Origin: CAILZL01 sp963748005
GTDB lineage: Bacteria; Pseudomonadota; Gammaproteobacteria; Steroidobacterales; Steroidobacteraceae
Assembly: GCA_963748005.1 (NCBI GenBank)
Contig: CAVVHH010000003.1
Location: forward strand, 124,001 to 188,000
Length of the DNA stretch: 64,000 nucleotides
Direction of reading: 5' to 3'
The position numbers were made by a program, and so were the translations under genes. The notes below the pieces were generated by a model. It was not told the DNA's origin. It did no database searches and saw nothing but the letters and a program-made list of their open reading frames with translations. Below, one piece after another: positions 18,125-28,160 of this stretch; within the stretch, counting starts at the first letter, position 1; each line of letters starts with the position of its first letter.

Positions 18125-19420
18125 CAGGCCGTTGAAAATCTCCCCTTCAAATTCAGCCTGAAATAGACTTCACGGGACGATGGTTTTTGGTGAAGGGGTA
18201 GTTGATGCGCGGCTCGGATGTGATGCAAGAGGCGTTGTTTACCACGGTACATCTGGACCGGTATGTGCCTGCGGATCATCCGTTGCGAGCGATGCGCAGG
18301 CTGTTTGATGACGCCCTGCGCAAACTGAATGGGCTGTTCGAGTCGATCTACGCAGATATTGGACGGGAGTCAATTGCCCCGGAGAAGCTGCTGCGGGCGC
18401 AGCTGCTGCAAGTGCTGTACAGCATCCGCAGCGAGCGGCAGTTGGTGGAGCAACTGAATTACAACCTGCTATTCCGCTGGTTTGTCGGGCTGGCCATTGA
18501 CGATGCGGTGTGGAACCACTCGACCTTCAGCAAGAACCGGGATCGGCTATTGGAGCACGAGGTGATTCCAGAACTATTTGCCGAGGTGGTCAAGCTGGCG
18601 GGCCAGCGGGACTTGTTATCCACCGAACACTTCAGCGTGGATGGTACCTTGATCCAGGCCTGGGCCTCGCAGAAGAGCTTTGTGCGCAAGGATGGCAGTG
18701 ATGAACCCCCTGCGGGCGGCGGTCGCAATGCCGAGCGGGATTTTCACGGCCAATCACGCAGTAATGACACCCATCAATCCCGCACCGACCCCGACAGCCG
18801 CACTGCCAAAAAGAGCCGTGGCGGCGAAGCCAAGCTGGCCTTTCTCGGCCACAGCGTGATGGAGAATCGCCACGGCCTGATCGTCCGCGCCCAGGTCAGT
18901 GCGGCGCACGGCACTGCTGAGCGTGATACGGCGCTGGCGTTACTGGCCAGCCTGCCGGGACAGCGGCGCAAGACCGTCGGTGCTGACAAGCTGTACGACA
19001 CCGAAGACTTCATCGCTGAGTGTCGTGCCCTGAACATCACGCCGCACGTCGCCTGCAATGACAAACGACCCGGTGGCTCGCAACTGGATGAGCGCACCAC
19101 CCGCCATGCTGGCTATGGCGTCAGTCAACGAATCCGCAAGCGGATCGAAGAAACCTTTGGCTGGGGCAAGACCATTGGCTTGATCCGGCAGGTGAAAGTC
19201 AGAGGACTCGACAAGGTGAACCTGATTTACCAGTTCACGTGTATGGGGTGGAACCTGGTGCGGATGCGGAATCTGATGGGAGCGAGCGCATGATGCAGAG
19301 GCATCAGCGGCTTGAATCGATCGGCACGCAAGAACTGACACCGATGCAACCCGAAATCCACTGAAAAATGCAGCTCGAAATCACACTACCGGCAATCACA
19401 GCCCAATTTTCAACAGCCTG
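18125..19420 (+). mobile_element. Complete IS5-like insertion sequence with 4-bp CTAG target duplication
   Basis: Left end CAGGCCGTTGAAAAT (18125-18139) is the inverse of ATTTTCAACAGCCTG (19406-19420), with a single mismatch over 15 bases. Both sides carry CTAG (18121-18124 and 19421-19424), the expected 4-bp YTAR-type duplication of IS5-like elements. One intact transposase gene fills it. The 1296-bp element sits exactly between acyP and the lytic transglycosylase. Family assignment rests on the transposase type and target, not on a database match. Confidence 0.88.
18205..19293 (+). CDS. IS5-family-type DDE transposase
   Basis: 362 residues from ATG 18205 with GAAGGGG upstream. The N-terminal DUF772-type domain (ADHPLRAMRRLFD, ...LLFRWFVGLAIDDAVWNHSTFSKNRDRLL) precedes the DDE domain: first Asp in HFSVDGTLIQAWAS (near 148), second in TVGADKLYDTEDF (near 260), and the Glu in RKRIEETFGWGKTIGL (near 316). 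The central part is a charged, low-complexity linker (about 165-210). No frameshift or internal stop, so it may be active. Confidence 0.92.
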   Translation: MRGSDVMQEALFTTVHLDRYVPADHPLRAMRRLFDDALRKLNGLFESIYADIGRESIAPEKLLRAQLLQVLYSIRSERQLVEQLNYNLLFRWFVGLAIDDAVWNHSTFSKNRDRLLEHEVIPELFAEVVKLAGQRDLLSTEHFSVDGTLIQAWASQKSFVRKDGSDEPPAGGGRNAERDFHGQSRSNDTHQSRTDPDSRTAKKSRGGEAKLAFLGHSVMENRHGLIVRAQVSAAHGTAERDTALALLASLPGQRRKTVGADKLYDTEDFIAECRALNITPHVACNDKRPGGSQLDERTTRHAGYGVSQRIRKRIEETFGWGKTIGLIRQVKVRGLDKVNLIYQFTCMGWNLVRMRNLMGASA

Positions 19421-19430
19421 CTAGACAGGG

Positions 19431-20009
19431 CTACTTGTACTGCCAATTGTTGGCCAGCCGCACCAGCACCAGATCCGGGTAATTGCGACGACCCAGACTG
19501 CCGTTGTAACGCGCCAGCGCGCGGCTGTAGTCACCGCGTTCACGCTCCAGGTAGTACTTGAGAATCGTGCAGCCCATGCGGATGTTGTGCGGGATCTCCA
19601 CCAGCTGACTGTTCTGCATACCCAGCTGATTGGGCCAGAACGGCATGACCTGCATCAGGCCGACTGCACCGGCAGAGGAGGTGGCCCATCGATCAAAACG
19701 GCTCTCCACATCAATGACCGCCATGACCAGGCCGGGCGGCAACTGCAGGCGTTTGGCTTCACATTGCACCTGCTCCAGGATCAAGTTGCGCTCGGTTTCA
19801 TCCTTGACGATGCGCTTCAGGCGCGGCTCCATGGCGGCAAACCAGACCGCCCGATCGAATTTATCCTCGAAGCACTTGCCGTCGCGCAGCGCCTTTTCCA
19901 GCAGTGGTCCCAGGGCCGGATCACGCTGCTGATTGGCCTGTGCACTGAACGGCAGCGACAGCAGCAGCGTCGGCAGCAGGCGGGCTATGAATTGCAGGAG
20001 CGGCTTCAT
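19431..20009 (-). CDS. Lytic transglycosylase, SLT domain
   Basis: 192 residues from ATG 20009 (an upstream ATG at 20039 would add 10 residues before the signal peptide). Signal peptide 1-26 (LLPTLLLSLPFSAQA) implies periplasmic action on peptidoglycan. The SLT catalytic Glu is in AVIDVESRFDRWATSSAGAVGLMQVMPFW, and LARYNGSLGRRNYPDLVL closes the fold. Small single-domain member, MltC/Slt-like. The TAG stop begins 6 bases beyond the right IS target site, so the gene end was not disrupted. Confidence 0.88.
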   Translation of the reverse strand: MKPLLQFIARLLPTLLLSLPFSAQANQQRDPALGPLLEKALRDGKCFEDKFDRAVWFAAMEPRLKRIVKDETERNLILEQVQCEAKRLQLPPGLVMAVIDVESRFDRWATSSAGAVGLMQVMPFWPNQLGMQNSQLVEIPHNIRMGCTILKYYLERERGDYSRALARYNGSLGRRNYPDLVLVRLANNWQYK

Positions 20010-20220
20010 CGTGACCGGTGGGTTTGTTGGCGGTGCCAAGCTGGCATAGGCGGTGAATTGGTTCCGTGCGCGACTTCTCGTTGCTTGGCGCTGTAATGCT
20101 TGTAGATTCTAGGGCTTGGCGTCGAGCCAATCCACCGCCGTCATGGAATGGTTCGATGACGGACCCTGTTATCATGCGCCCTCGCCACGGCCCATCCGGA
20201 CCCCTGGACCTCTGTTACCA

Positions 20221-21003
20221 ATGAACGATGAATCCGATTCCGCCTCCCTCGACGACGACAACAAGCCCGGACGCGGTGTCTACCTGTTACCCAACCTGCT
20301 GACGACCGGAACGCTGTTTTCCGGCTTCTACGCCATTGTAGCCGCGATTGACGGCAATTTTTCGCGCGCTGGGATGGCGGTGTTCATTGCCATGTTGTTC
20401 GATGGTCTGGACGGGCGGGTGGCGCGCTGGACCAATACGCAAAGCGCCTTCGGCAAGGAATACGACAGCCTGTCGGACATGGTGGCGTTTGGGCTGGCGC
20501 CGTCGATCGTGGCGTATCAGTGGGGTATCGAGGCCATCAAGTTCTATGGACAGTTCTGGTACCGCTTTGGCTGGTTGGCGGCATTTTTTTATGCGGTGTG
20601 CGCGGCGCTGCGTCTGGCGCGGTTCAACGTCAAGTCCGCCAGCAGCGACAAACGCTACTTTGAGGGGTTGCCCAGTCCGTCCGCTGCAGCTTGTGTCGCG
20701 GGCTTCATCTGGGTGGTCAGTCAATATGAACTGGATAGCCTGGCCAAAGTGGTACTGGGATTTGTGATCACCGCCAGCATCGGCGCGCTGATGGTCAGTC
20801 GCTTCTCGTACTGGAGCGGCAAGGATCTCAATTTGCGCGGCAAGGTTCCCATGGCCTATCTGGTGCTGGTGCCTCTGATCTACGCGTTATACGCCGCAGG
20901 TCCGGCGGAGACTTTGTTGATTACCTTTGGTACCTACGCGGCATCGGCACCCCTGCTGTGGGTATGGCGGCGCTTGCGCAAGCGTAGTGCGGCGCATTCC
21001 TGA
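20221..21003 (+). CDS. pssA: CDP-diacylglycerol--serine O-phosphatidyltransferase
   Basis: Integral membrane enzyme making phosphatidylserine, the precursor of phosphatidylethanolamine. Start at 20221 (MNDESDS) gives 260 residues. The CDP-alcohol phosphatidyltransferase signature is DGLDGRVARW...GKEYDSLSD (about 61-87), followed by several membrane helices (VAFGLAPSIVAYQW, LAAFFYAVCAALRLARF). The N-terminus is acidic (DESDSASLDDDN) before NLLTTGTLFSGF. Length and multi-helix plan match the type II (Bacillus-like) PssA. Confidence 0.93.
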   Translation: MNDESDSASLDDDNKPGRGVYLLPNLLTTGTLFSGFYAIVAAIDGNFSRAGMAVFIAMLFDGLDGRVARWTNTQSAFGKEYDSLSDMVAFGLAPSIVAYQWGIEAIKFYGQFWYRFGWLAAFFYAVCAALRLARFNVKSASSDKRYFEGLPSPSAAACVAGFIWVVSQYELDSLAKVVLGFVITASIGALMVSRFSYWSGKDLNLRGKVPMAYLVLVPLIYALYAAGPAETLLITFGTYAASAPLLWVWRRLRKRSAAHS

Positions 21004-21019
21004 GGCAGGTCCTGGGCTG

Positions 21020-21775
21020 ATGGACAGCAGACGAGTACAACTTCTCAAGGCAATGGATGTCGACGTGTGGGTGCGTCGCGACTTGCCGGCTGCAGAAGCA
21101 TCGGCGCCTGCACCGGTCACACCTGATCTTGCGCCGGCAGTACCTGTGCCGGCATCGGCAACAACGCTTGCTGTGCCGGACAGTCGTGTTGCGCAGATGG
21201 GCTGGGACGAACTGGCCAACGTCGTGCGCGGCTGTACCCTCTGTCAGTTGCACGGCTCACGCATGCAGACGGTGTTTGGCGTCGGTAATCGCCTTGCCGA
21301 ATGGATGGTGATTGGTGAGGCACCGGGTGCAGACGAAGACAGACAGGGCGAACCCTTTGTCGGCCGTGCGGGGCAATTGCTCAACTCCATGTTGCGCGCC
21401 ATGGGTTTTCCCCGCGAACAGGTGTTCATCGCCAATGTGCTGAAGTGTCGCCCACCGGGCAATCGCGATCCCAAACCTGAAGAGGTGGCGTGCTGCATGC
21501 CTTATCTGGCACGACAGATCGAACTGGTCAATCCGCGGATTATTCTGTGTGTGGGCCGGATCGCCGCGCAGAACTTGCTAAGTACCGACACACCGATCGG
21601 CAAATTGCGCGGTCAGGTACATCGACTGGGTGCGCAACAGCGGCCGGTGGTGGTGACGTATCACCCGGCATACCTGCTGCGCAGTCCGGGCGAGAAACGC
21701 AAGGCATGGGATGATCTGCAACTGGCGCTGCGTACCTATTCGGCTGCTCCACCGAAACAGGTGGCTCCGGCATGA
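21020..21775 (+). CDS. Family 4 uracil-DNA glycosylase with [4Fe-4S] cluster
   Basis: Removes uracil from DNA in base excision repair. From ATG 21020 it has 251 residues. After a Pro/Ala-rich linker (about 25-60) come the cluster cysteines CTLCQLHGSR (about 73-76), then C in VLKCRPPGNRDP (about 138) and C in EVACC (about 154). The uracil pocket GEAPGADEDRQGEPFVG and the leucine-loop VVVTYHPAYLLRSP are clear. Its stop overlaps the rimI start by four bases (ATGA), as commonly found for this pair. Confidence 0.92.
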   Translation: MDSRRVQLLKAMDVDVWVRRDLPAAEASAPAPVTPDLAPAVPVPASATTLAVPDSRVAQMGWDELANVVRGCTLCQLHGSRMQTVFGVGNRLAEWMVIGEAPGADEDRQGEPFVGRAGQLLNSMLRAMGFPREQVFIANVLKCRPPGNRDPKPEEVACCMPYLARQIELVNPRIILCVGRIAAQNLLSTDTPIGKLRGQVHRLGAQQRPVVVTYHPAYLLRSPGEKRKAWDDLQLALRTYSAAPPKQVAPA

Positions 21776-22284
21776 GCGCTGAGTTGAAAGACCAGCTAAC
21801 CCGTGTAGTGCGGGTGCGTGCCATGACCATGGCCGATATTGCGCACGTGATCGAGATCGAGCATGAAGCCTATCCATTCCCCTGGAGCGAGGGGATCTTT
21901 CGCGATTGTGTGCGGGTCGGCTACCTGTGCCGGGTGATTGAATTCCGTGGCCAGGTATGTGGCTACGGCGTCATGTCGTTTGGCGCAGACGAAGCCCATC
22001 TGCTCAATATCTGCATTCATCCCGATCTGCGCGAACAGGGCGTAGGGCGCAAGTTGCTGATGTATCTGCTGGACTATGCGCGCAAGGCGGGCATGCTTGA
22101 AGCGTTCCTGGAAGTACGTCCCTCCAATCCGGTCGCCATCCATCTGTATGAATCCATGGGTTTTGTGCGTGTGGGGGTACGCAGGGGCTACTATCAGGGA
22201 ACGCCCAGTCGCGAGGACGCCTGGGTTTATAAACTGGAGCTGGGGCCGACAGCGCCCCTGCCAGCGGATCAATCCGGACACTAA
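21772..22284 (+). CDS. rimI: Ribosomal-protein-S18-alanine N-acetyltransferase
   Basis: GNAT-fold acetyltransferase. 170 residues; acetyl-CoA loop HPDLREQGVGRKLLMYLL near 83-100 and the C-terminal YESMGFVRVGVRRGYYQG motif characteristic of RimI. It overlaps the glycosylase gene upstream. A non-conserved tail of about 15 residues (PTAPLPADQSGH) follows the domain. Confidence 0.9.
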   Translation: MSAELKDQLTRVVRVRAMTMADIAHVIEIEHEAYPFPWSEGIFRDCVRVGYLCRVIEFRGQVCGYGVMSFGADEAHLLNICIHPDLREQGVGRKLLMYLLDYARKAGMLEAFLEVRPSNPVAIHLYESMGFVRVGVRRGYYQGTPSREDAWVYKLELGPTAPLPADQSGH

Positions 22285-22425
22285 GCGCTGAGTTCAAGCC
22301 GGATCAACACCGCAATTGTTGCCGTTTGCTCCATTAATTGCGTCCCGGGTCTGCCGCTATAGTGATATGTATTTATGCAGAAATTTTCTGATACACCACG
22401 TCCAGTCAGCGGGGGGAGCGCCGGT

Positions 22426-22881
22426 ATGTGCTCACCAATGATGCATCTGTATCGTCTCGGTCTTGTTTGCCTGCTGGTGCTGCCAGCAGCGCTGAGCGGC
22501 GCTCAGGAATCGGGCGTCAAGCGCAGCCTGCCGCAGCTCGCCGTGGACCTGAATTCGCTGACCTATCCAGGCTCGGCACAGCGTGCCGGTCTGCAGGGGC
22601 GGGTGCTCCTAGCCTTCAATATCAGCCGCAAAGGCCGGGTTGACAACGTCGAGGTTGTGAGTGGTGAGCCGCCGGAGCAATTCAATACGGAAGCGATCCG
22701 GGCGCTCAAACAAGTGCAGTTCAAGGTACCCGGTGACTGGAAAGATAGCGGCGGTGAGGTACACCGCTTTCAGCTTAGCATCTTGTTCAAGCTCAGCCCC
22801 TGTGTGGTACCCGGGTGCACGTCGCCCAAGCCGCACGATACTGCGGACGATTTTCTGGTGATTGGCGCCCAGGCGAAGTAG
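22426..22881 (+). CDS. Exported protein with TonB C-terminal domain
   Basis: 151 residues from ATG 22426, chosen because GGGGGAG lies about 9 bases upstream; earlier (22375) and later ATGs exist. Signal-like segment LYRLGLVCLLVLPAALSGA, then a TonB_C domain: YPGSAQRAGLQGRVLLAFNISRKGRVDNVEVVSGEPPEQFNTEAIRALK. There is no Pro-rich spanning region, so it is more likely a periplasmic TonB-like domain than a full energy transducer. C-terminal CVVPGC could form a disulfide. No ExbB/ExbD neighbours. Confidence 0.75.
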   Translation: MCSPMMHLYRLGLVCLLVLPAALSGAQESGVKRSLPQLAVDLNSLTYPGSAQRAGLQGRVLLAFNISRKGRVDNVEVVSGEPPEQFNTEAIRALKQVQFKVPGDWKDSGGEVHRFQLSILFKLSPCVVPGCTSPKPHDTADDFLVIGAQAK

Positions 22882-22958
22882 TCGACATTTGATGGGGCTG
22901 CCCGCAGGGTGCTGGCGATCCGCTACAATCGCGCCCCTTTTGTCCCAGTCACCCACCC

Positions 22959-24566
<1,608 letters not shown>

Positions 24567-24604
24567 CAAACAAGGCTGTTCCCAGCACAACCAAGGGTGA
24601 ACAC

Positions 24605-25642
24605 TCAGATGGTCTTGGATGCGATGCTTGACAAAGCGCTCTCCACACCTGAGGAGTTCACTGCCGAGATGGCAAAGTACCAGGTGCCGGATGACAGATT
24701 GTTGATCACATAGGTGCTCAGGCCAATGCTCACTGATATCGAGCTGGACAGGTTGCTGGTGGAAGTTCCGTAGTAGATCTTGTAGCCCGCCAGATCTGTC
24801 AATGCGCTGCCGTCGGTATTGCTGGTGGGCGCAACCCAGCTGAGTGTAGCGCTACCGGTTGTGGTCGGCGCGGCCACTACGTTGATGCTGAAGCTGGCCA
24901 GCGAGGTACTGACCTTGCCGTCGCTCACGGTGATGCTGATGCCTGCGTACGAACCCACGTTCGTGGAAGTTGGCGCTCCAGTCAATTTGCCATCAATAGT
25001 GCTGAACGTTGCCCACGCCGGCTTGTTGCTGATGCTGAAGCCGAGTGTATCGCCGTTGGCGTCGCTGGCTGTTGGAGTAAAGCTGTAGGTGCTGCCAACG
25101 GTAACGGATGTGCTCGGTGTGCCTGAGATCGTTGGTGCGCTATTGGTAGTTACTGAGGAAGATGAGCTGGAGCTCGAACTTGAAGAACTGGAACTGGAAC
25201 TGGAACTGGAACTGGAACTGGAACTGGAGCTTGAGCTTGAGCTTGAGCTTGAGCTTGAGCTTGAAGATGTGCTGCTGCCCTTAACGGTGATTGTGAAAGC
25301 GGGCAGGGAGCTTTTTACCTTGCCATCGCTTACGCTGATGACAATATTGGAATAGGTGGCAGTTGATGTGGGATTGCCCGTCAGCAGGCCTGATGATGAG
25401 CTGAAGCTCGCCCAGCCGGGCTTGTTGCTGATCGAGAATCTCAGTGTATCCCCATCCGCATCATTGGCGGTCGGCTGGAATCGGTAGGTGATTCCAACGG
25501 TAGCTGCAGTCGGTGGTGAGCCGCTGATCGTAGGTGCGGAGTTGCTGCTCCAGCGCCAGGATCTGGCATCAGCTGTGCTTGGCAAGAATGATACAGCCAG
25601 CAGGACAAGTAAAACTGCGCTGAAGCGTCTGAGTATTTGCAT
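24605..25642 (-). CDS. Secreted two-Ig-like-domain protein with poly-Ser linker and fibronectin-like domain
   Basis: 345 residues. Signal peptide 1-26 (LRRFSAVLLVLLAVSFLP..ADA). First putative Ig/cadherin-like (He_PIG) domain about 35-120 (APTISGSPPTAATVGITYRFQPTANDADGDTLRFSISNKPGW), then a pure serine tract of roughly 40 residues, a second copy of the same domain (SAPTISGTPSTSVTVGSTYSFTPTASDANGDT), and a fibronectin-III-like end (TLSWVAPTSNTDGSALTDLAGYKIYYG). It is probably extracellular or surface-bound; the Ser linker resembles those of secreted polysaccharide-active enzymes, but no catalytic domain is present. Confidence 0.8.
   Translation of the reverse strand: MQILRRFSAVLLVLLAVSFLPSTADARSWRWSSNSAPTISGSPPTAATVGITYRFQPTANDADGDTLRFSISNKPGWASFSSSSGLLTGNPTSTATYSNIVISVSDGKVKSSLPAFTITVKGSSTSSSSSSSSSSSSSSSSSSSSSSSSSSSSSSSSSSSSSSVTTNSAPTISGTPSTSVTVGSTYSFTPTASDANGDTLGFSISNKPAWATFSTIDGKLTGAPTSTNVGSYAGISITVSDGKVSTSLASFSINVVAAPTTTGSATLSWVAPTSNTDGSALTDLAGYKIYYGTSTSNLSSSISVSIGLSTYVINNLSSGTWYFAISAVNSSGVESALSSIASKTI
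25185..25262 (-). repeat. Hexanucleotide tandem repeats encoding poly-Ser
   Basis: On the plus strand seven copies of GAACTG (25185-25226) are followed by six copies of GAGCTT (25227-25262). Read on the coding strand each unit is two serine codons, so gain or loss of units would change the linker length by two residues without a frameshift. Confidence 0.9.
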
Positions 25643-26003
25643 GCAAGAGACTCACTCAATCAGAAGGCTGGCAGACGTCACTTGCGGATCACAAGTAGTG
25701 CTGCTTTGTACTTAATGTCGCTTCAGTTGAATGCGTTGCAAAGTTGTCTTGACCCCAAGACGTCAGGGAATGGCAACATCAGATTTAGCCTGAGTCAGGC
25801 ATGATGTGTGTATTGACCAGGGCAATGATAGGCGTGCTGCCTAATGTGAATTGGTTGTGCTGGAGATCACACAAGTATTGCTTGCATGCTTGCTGTCGTA
25901 TGATTAAGACATGGTTGTTTGGCGACATGTAACTGATGCTGTCGAGTTGTGGTGTGTCCTGTCGGTTTGATTGACAAGAGCGGTCTGGTGCTGAAACAGA
26001 ATC
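25643..26003. other. 361-bp divergent intergenic region
   Basis: Upstream DNA of the Ig-like protein (minus) and the MFS transporter (plus). It is more AT-rich than its surroundings, as expected for promoters, but I cannot point to a convincing operator, RNA gene or repeat. Confidence 0.4.
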
Positions 26004-27299
26004 ATGAAGAACAAAGTTGCGGCTGTTCGAAGCAAATTTGGCCTCTTGTGGCGGCATCCGGTCTTGCACTGGGCTGTCTACGACTGGGCCAATTCCGCGT
26101 TTGCCACCACGGTGATGGCCGGTTTCTTTCCGATCTTTTTCAAGCAGTACTGGTCGGCAAATGCCGACGCCAGTGTGAGTACGTTCAGGCTGGGCGTAGC
26201 CAACAGTGTGGCCAGTTTCATTCTGGCGGTGCTGGCGCCATTGCTGGGCGCGATTGCCGATCGCGGTGGCGCGCGCTTGCGCTTTCTGTTGGGTTTTACG
26301 TTACTGGGTGTGGTTGCGACTGCCGGACTTTATTGGGTGGAGCAGGGCGCATGGCAATGGGCAGCAGCGGTATACGTGGCCGCATCCATGGGCTTCTGGG
26401 GCGGAATGATTTTTTATGACTCATTGCTGCTGGATGTGTCGCCGCGCCAACACTACGACCTCGTGTCCGGCTTTGGCTACGGCATGGGTTATCTCGGCGG
26501 CGGCTTGCTGTTTGCGGTCAATGTCTGGATGACGCTGCAACCGCAGTTCTTTGGTCTTGCCAATGCGGCGCAGGCGGTGCAGGTTTCATTTCTGTCGGTG
26601 GCGGTGTGGTGGCTACTGTTTGCCTTGCCGCTGTTGTTTGGTGTCAAGGAACGTTCGGCGGCAAGACCTTTGCCATTCAGGCAGGCATTGGTGGCGGGCT
26701 TCGCCGAGTTGTTCAGGACATTTCATGAGATACGGCGTTATCGTGCATTGCTGCTGTTTCTGCTCGCGTACTGGCTGTATATCGACGGCGTCAACACCGT
26801 GATCAAGATGGCGGTGGACTATGGGTTGGCGCTGGGTTTCCCGACCAACAGCCTGATCGTGGCTTTGCTGGTGGTGCAGTTTGTAGGCTTCCCCGCAGCG
26901 ATTGTGTTCGGCTGGCTCGGCAATCGTTACGGCGCGCTGGCAGGCATCTTCATCGGCATCGCGGTGTACATCGGTGTGACCATCTGGGCGGTGTACATGG
27001 ATGAAGTGCGCGAGTTCTACTTCATGGCCATTGCCATTGGTCTGGTGCAAGGTGCGGTGCAAAGTCTGAGCCGTTCCTACTTCGGCAGCCTGATTCCCGC
27101 GGAGCGCGCCGGTGAGTTTTTCGGCTTCTACAACATGATGGGCAAGTTTGCTTCGGTACTGGGTCCGGCGCTGATGGGCACGACGGCATTGTTCATCGGC
27201 AGCCGATACTCTATTTTGTCCCTGGTGCTGTTGTTCGTTGCCGGTAGTTTCCTGCTTTGGGTTGCACGCAACGCCGCGCGTACTTCGACGCCGCCGTGA
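26004..27299 (+). CDS. UMF1-family (Atg22-like) MFS transporter
   Basis: 431 residues, about 12 transmembrane helices. The N-terminal signature VLHWAVYDWANSAFATTVMAGFFPIFFKQYW is typical of the UMF1/vacuole-effluxer-like group of the major facilitator superfamily, with PLLGAIADRGGARLR (loop 2-3) and SRSYFGSLIPAERAGEFFGFYNMMGKFASVLGP in the C-terminal half. Substrate unknown; eukaryotic relatives export amino acids. It is 22 bases ahead of the mutarotase gene, so possibly co-transcribed. Confidence 0.85.
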   Translation: MKNKVAAVRSKFGLLWRHPVLHWAVYDWANSAFATTVMAGFFPIFFKQYWSANADASVSTFRLGVANSVASFILAVLAPLLGAIADRGGARLRFLLGFTLLGVVATAGLYWVEQGAWQWAAAVYVAASMGFWGGMIFYDSLLLDVSPRQHYDLVSGFGYGMGYLGGGLLFAVNVWMTLQPQFFGLANAAQAVQVSFLSVAVWWLLFALPLLFGVKERSAARPLPFRQALVAGFAELFRTFHEIRRYRALLLFLLAYWLYIDGVNTVIKMAVDYGLALGFPTNSLIVALLVVQFVGFPAAIVFGWLGNRYGALAGIFIGIAVYIGVTIWAVYMDEVREFYFMAIAIGLVQGAVQSLSRSYFGSLIPAERAGEFFGFYNMMGKFASVLGPALMGTTALFIGSRYSILSLVLLFVAGSFLLWVARNAARTSTPP

Positions 27300-27321
27300 C
27301 CATTGTCAAGAGAGTCGCAAG

Positions 27322-28134
27322 ATGCCTGTTATCCAGTTGCAGAACGCCTCAGGTGAGGTGGCTGAAGTCCACGATTACGCTGCACACGTTACTTCCTGGC
27401 GTACTGCCGATGGTATTGAACGGCTGTTTTTGAGTCAGCGTGCCGAGTTTCGGCGGGGCGCGGCAATACGCGGCGGTGTGCCCATCATATTTCCACAGTT
27501 TGCAGGCTTGGGGCCGCTGCCCAAACATGGCTTTGCACGCACTGCACAGTGGCAACATGTCGTTGTACCGGACGAGGCAAAGGCTTCGGCGCTGTTTCGC
27601 TTGCATGACAGCTCCGAAACGCTCGCGATCTGGCCTTACAAGTTTGTCGCTGACTACGCCATCGCCCTGTTGCACAATGCATTGCAGTTGACGCTGTCGA
27701 TTCGCAATGTCGATACACGGCCGTTCTCGTTTACTGCCGCTTTGCATACTTACCTGCGGGTTACGGACATTGAACAGGTACGGGTACATGGCTTACGGGG
27801 ATTGAAATACATCAATAGTGCTGCAGGTGGCGTTCAATCAATCGAGTCCAGTCAGGAATTGCGTATCGCCGGCGAAATCGACCGCATTTATTTATCCGCG
27901 CAGCAGCCGATACAGGTGATCGAAAATGGACAGCGCCCGATGGTGTGCACTGCGCAGGGATTCACTGACGTCGTGGTGTGGAATCCCGGTGCGGAAAAGG
28001 CGGCACAGCTGTCCGACCTTGAGCCCGGCGGTTTCAGACACATGCTGTGTGTGGAGGCGGCGGTGGTGGGCGCACCGGTTGAGCTGCAACCACAGGCAAG
28101 CTGGTCAGGTACGCAACATCTGCAGCTGGGTTGA
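27322..28134 (+). CDS. D-hexose-6-phosphate mutarotase (YeaD-like aldose epimerase)
   Basis: 270 residues from ATG 27322; the longer open frame to 27238 overlaps the transporter gene. Fold markers: RGGVPIIFPQFAGLGPLPKHGFARTAQW (about 50-77, with the active-site His), HTYLRVTDIEQV, and the terminal VVWNPGAEKAAQLSDLEPGGFRHMLCVE block carrying the catalytic Glu. Interconverts anomers of glucose-6-phosphate-type sugars. Shares the plus-strand run with the agmatine deiminase. Confidence 0.88.
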   Translation: MPVIQLQNASGEVAEVHDYAAHVTSWRTADGIERLFLSQRAEFRRGAAIRGGVPIIFPQFAGLGPLPKHGFARTAQWQHVVVPDEAKASALFRLHDSSETLAIWPYKFVADYAIALLHNALQLTLSIRNVDTRPFSFTAALHTYLRVTDIEQVRVHGLRGLKYINSAAGGVQSIESSQELRIAGEIDRIYLSAQQPIQVIENGQRPMVCTAQGFTDVVVWNPGAEKAAQLSDLEPGGFRHMLCVEAAVVGAPVELQPQASWSGTQHLQLG

Positions 28135-28160
28135 GAAAAAATGACAATGCTGGAACTCGC

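Noticed and set aside
25185..25262. CRISPR-like repeat array
   Set aside because: Repeats are contiguous hexamers inside a coding region with no spacers; no CRISPR array was seen elsewhere in the window.
25089..25355. Glu-Leu repeat open frame opposite the poly-Ser linker
   Set aside because: Arises from reading the hexamer repeats on the other strand; no ribosome site or flanking domain.
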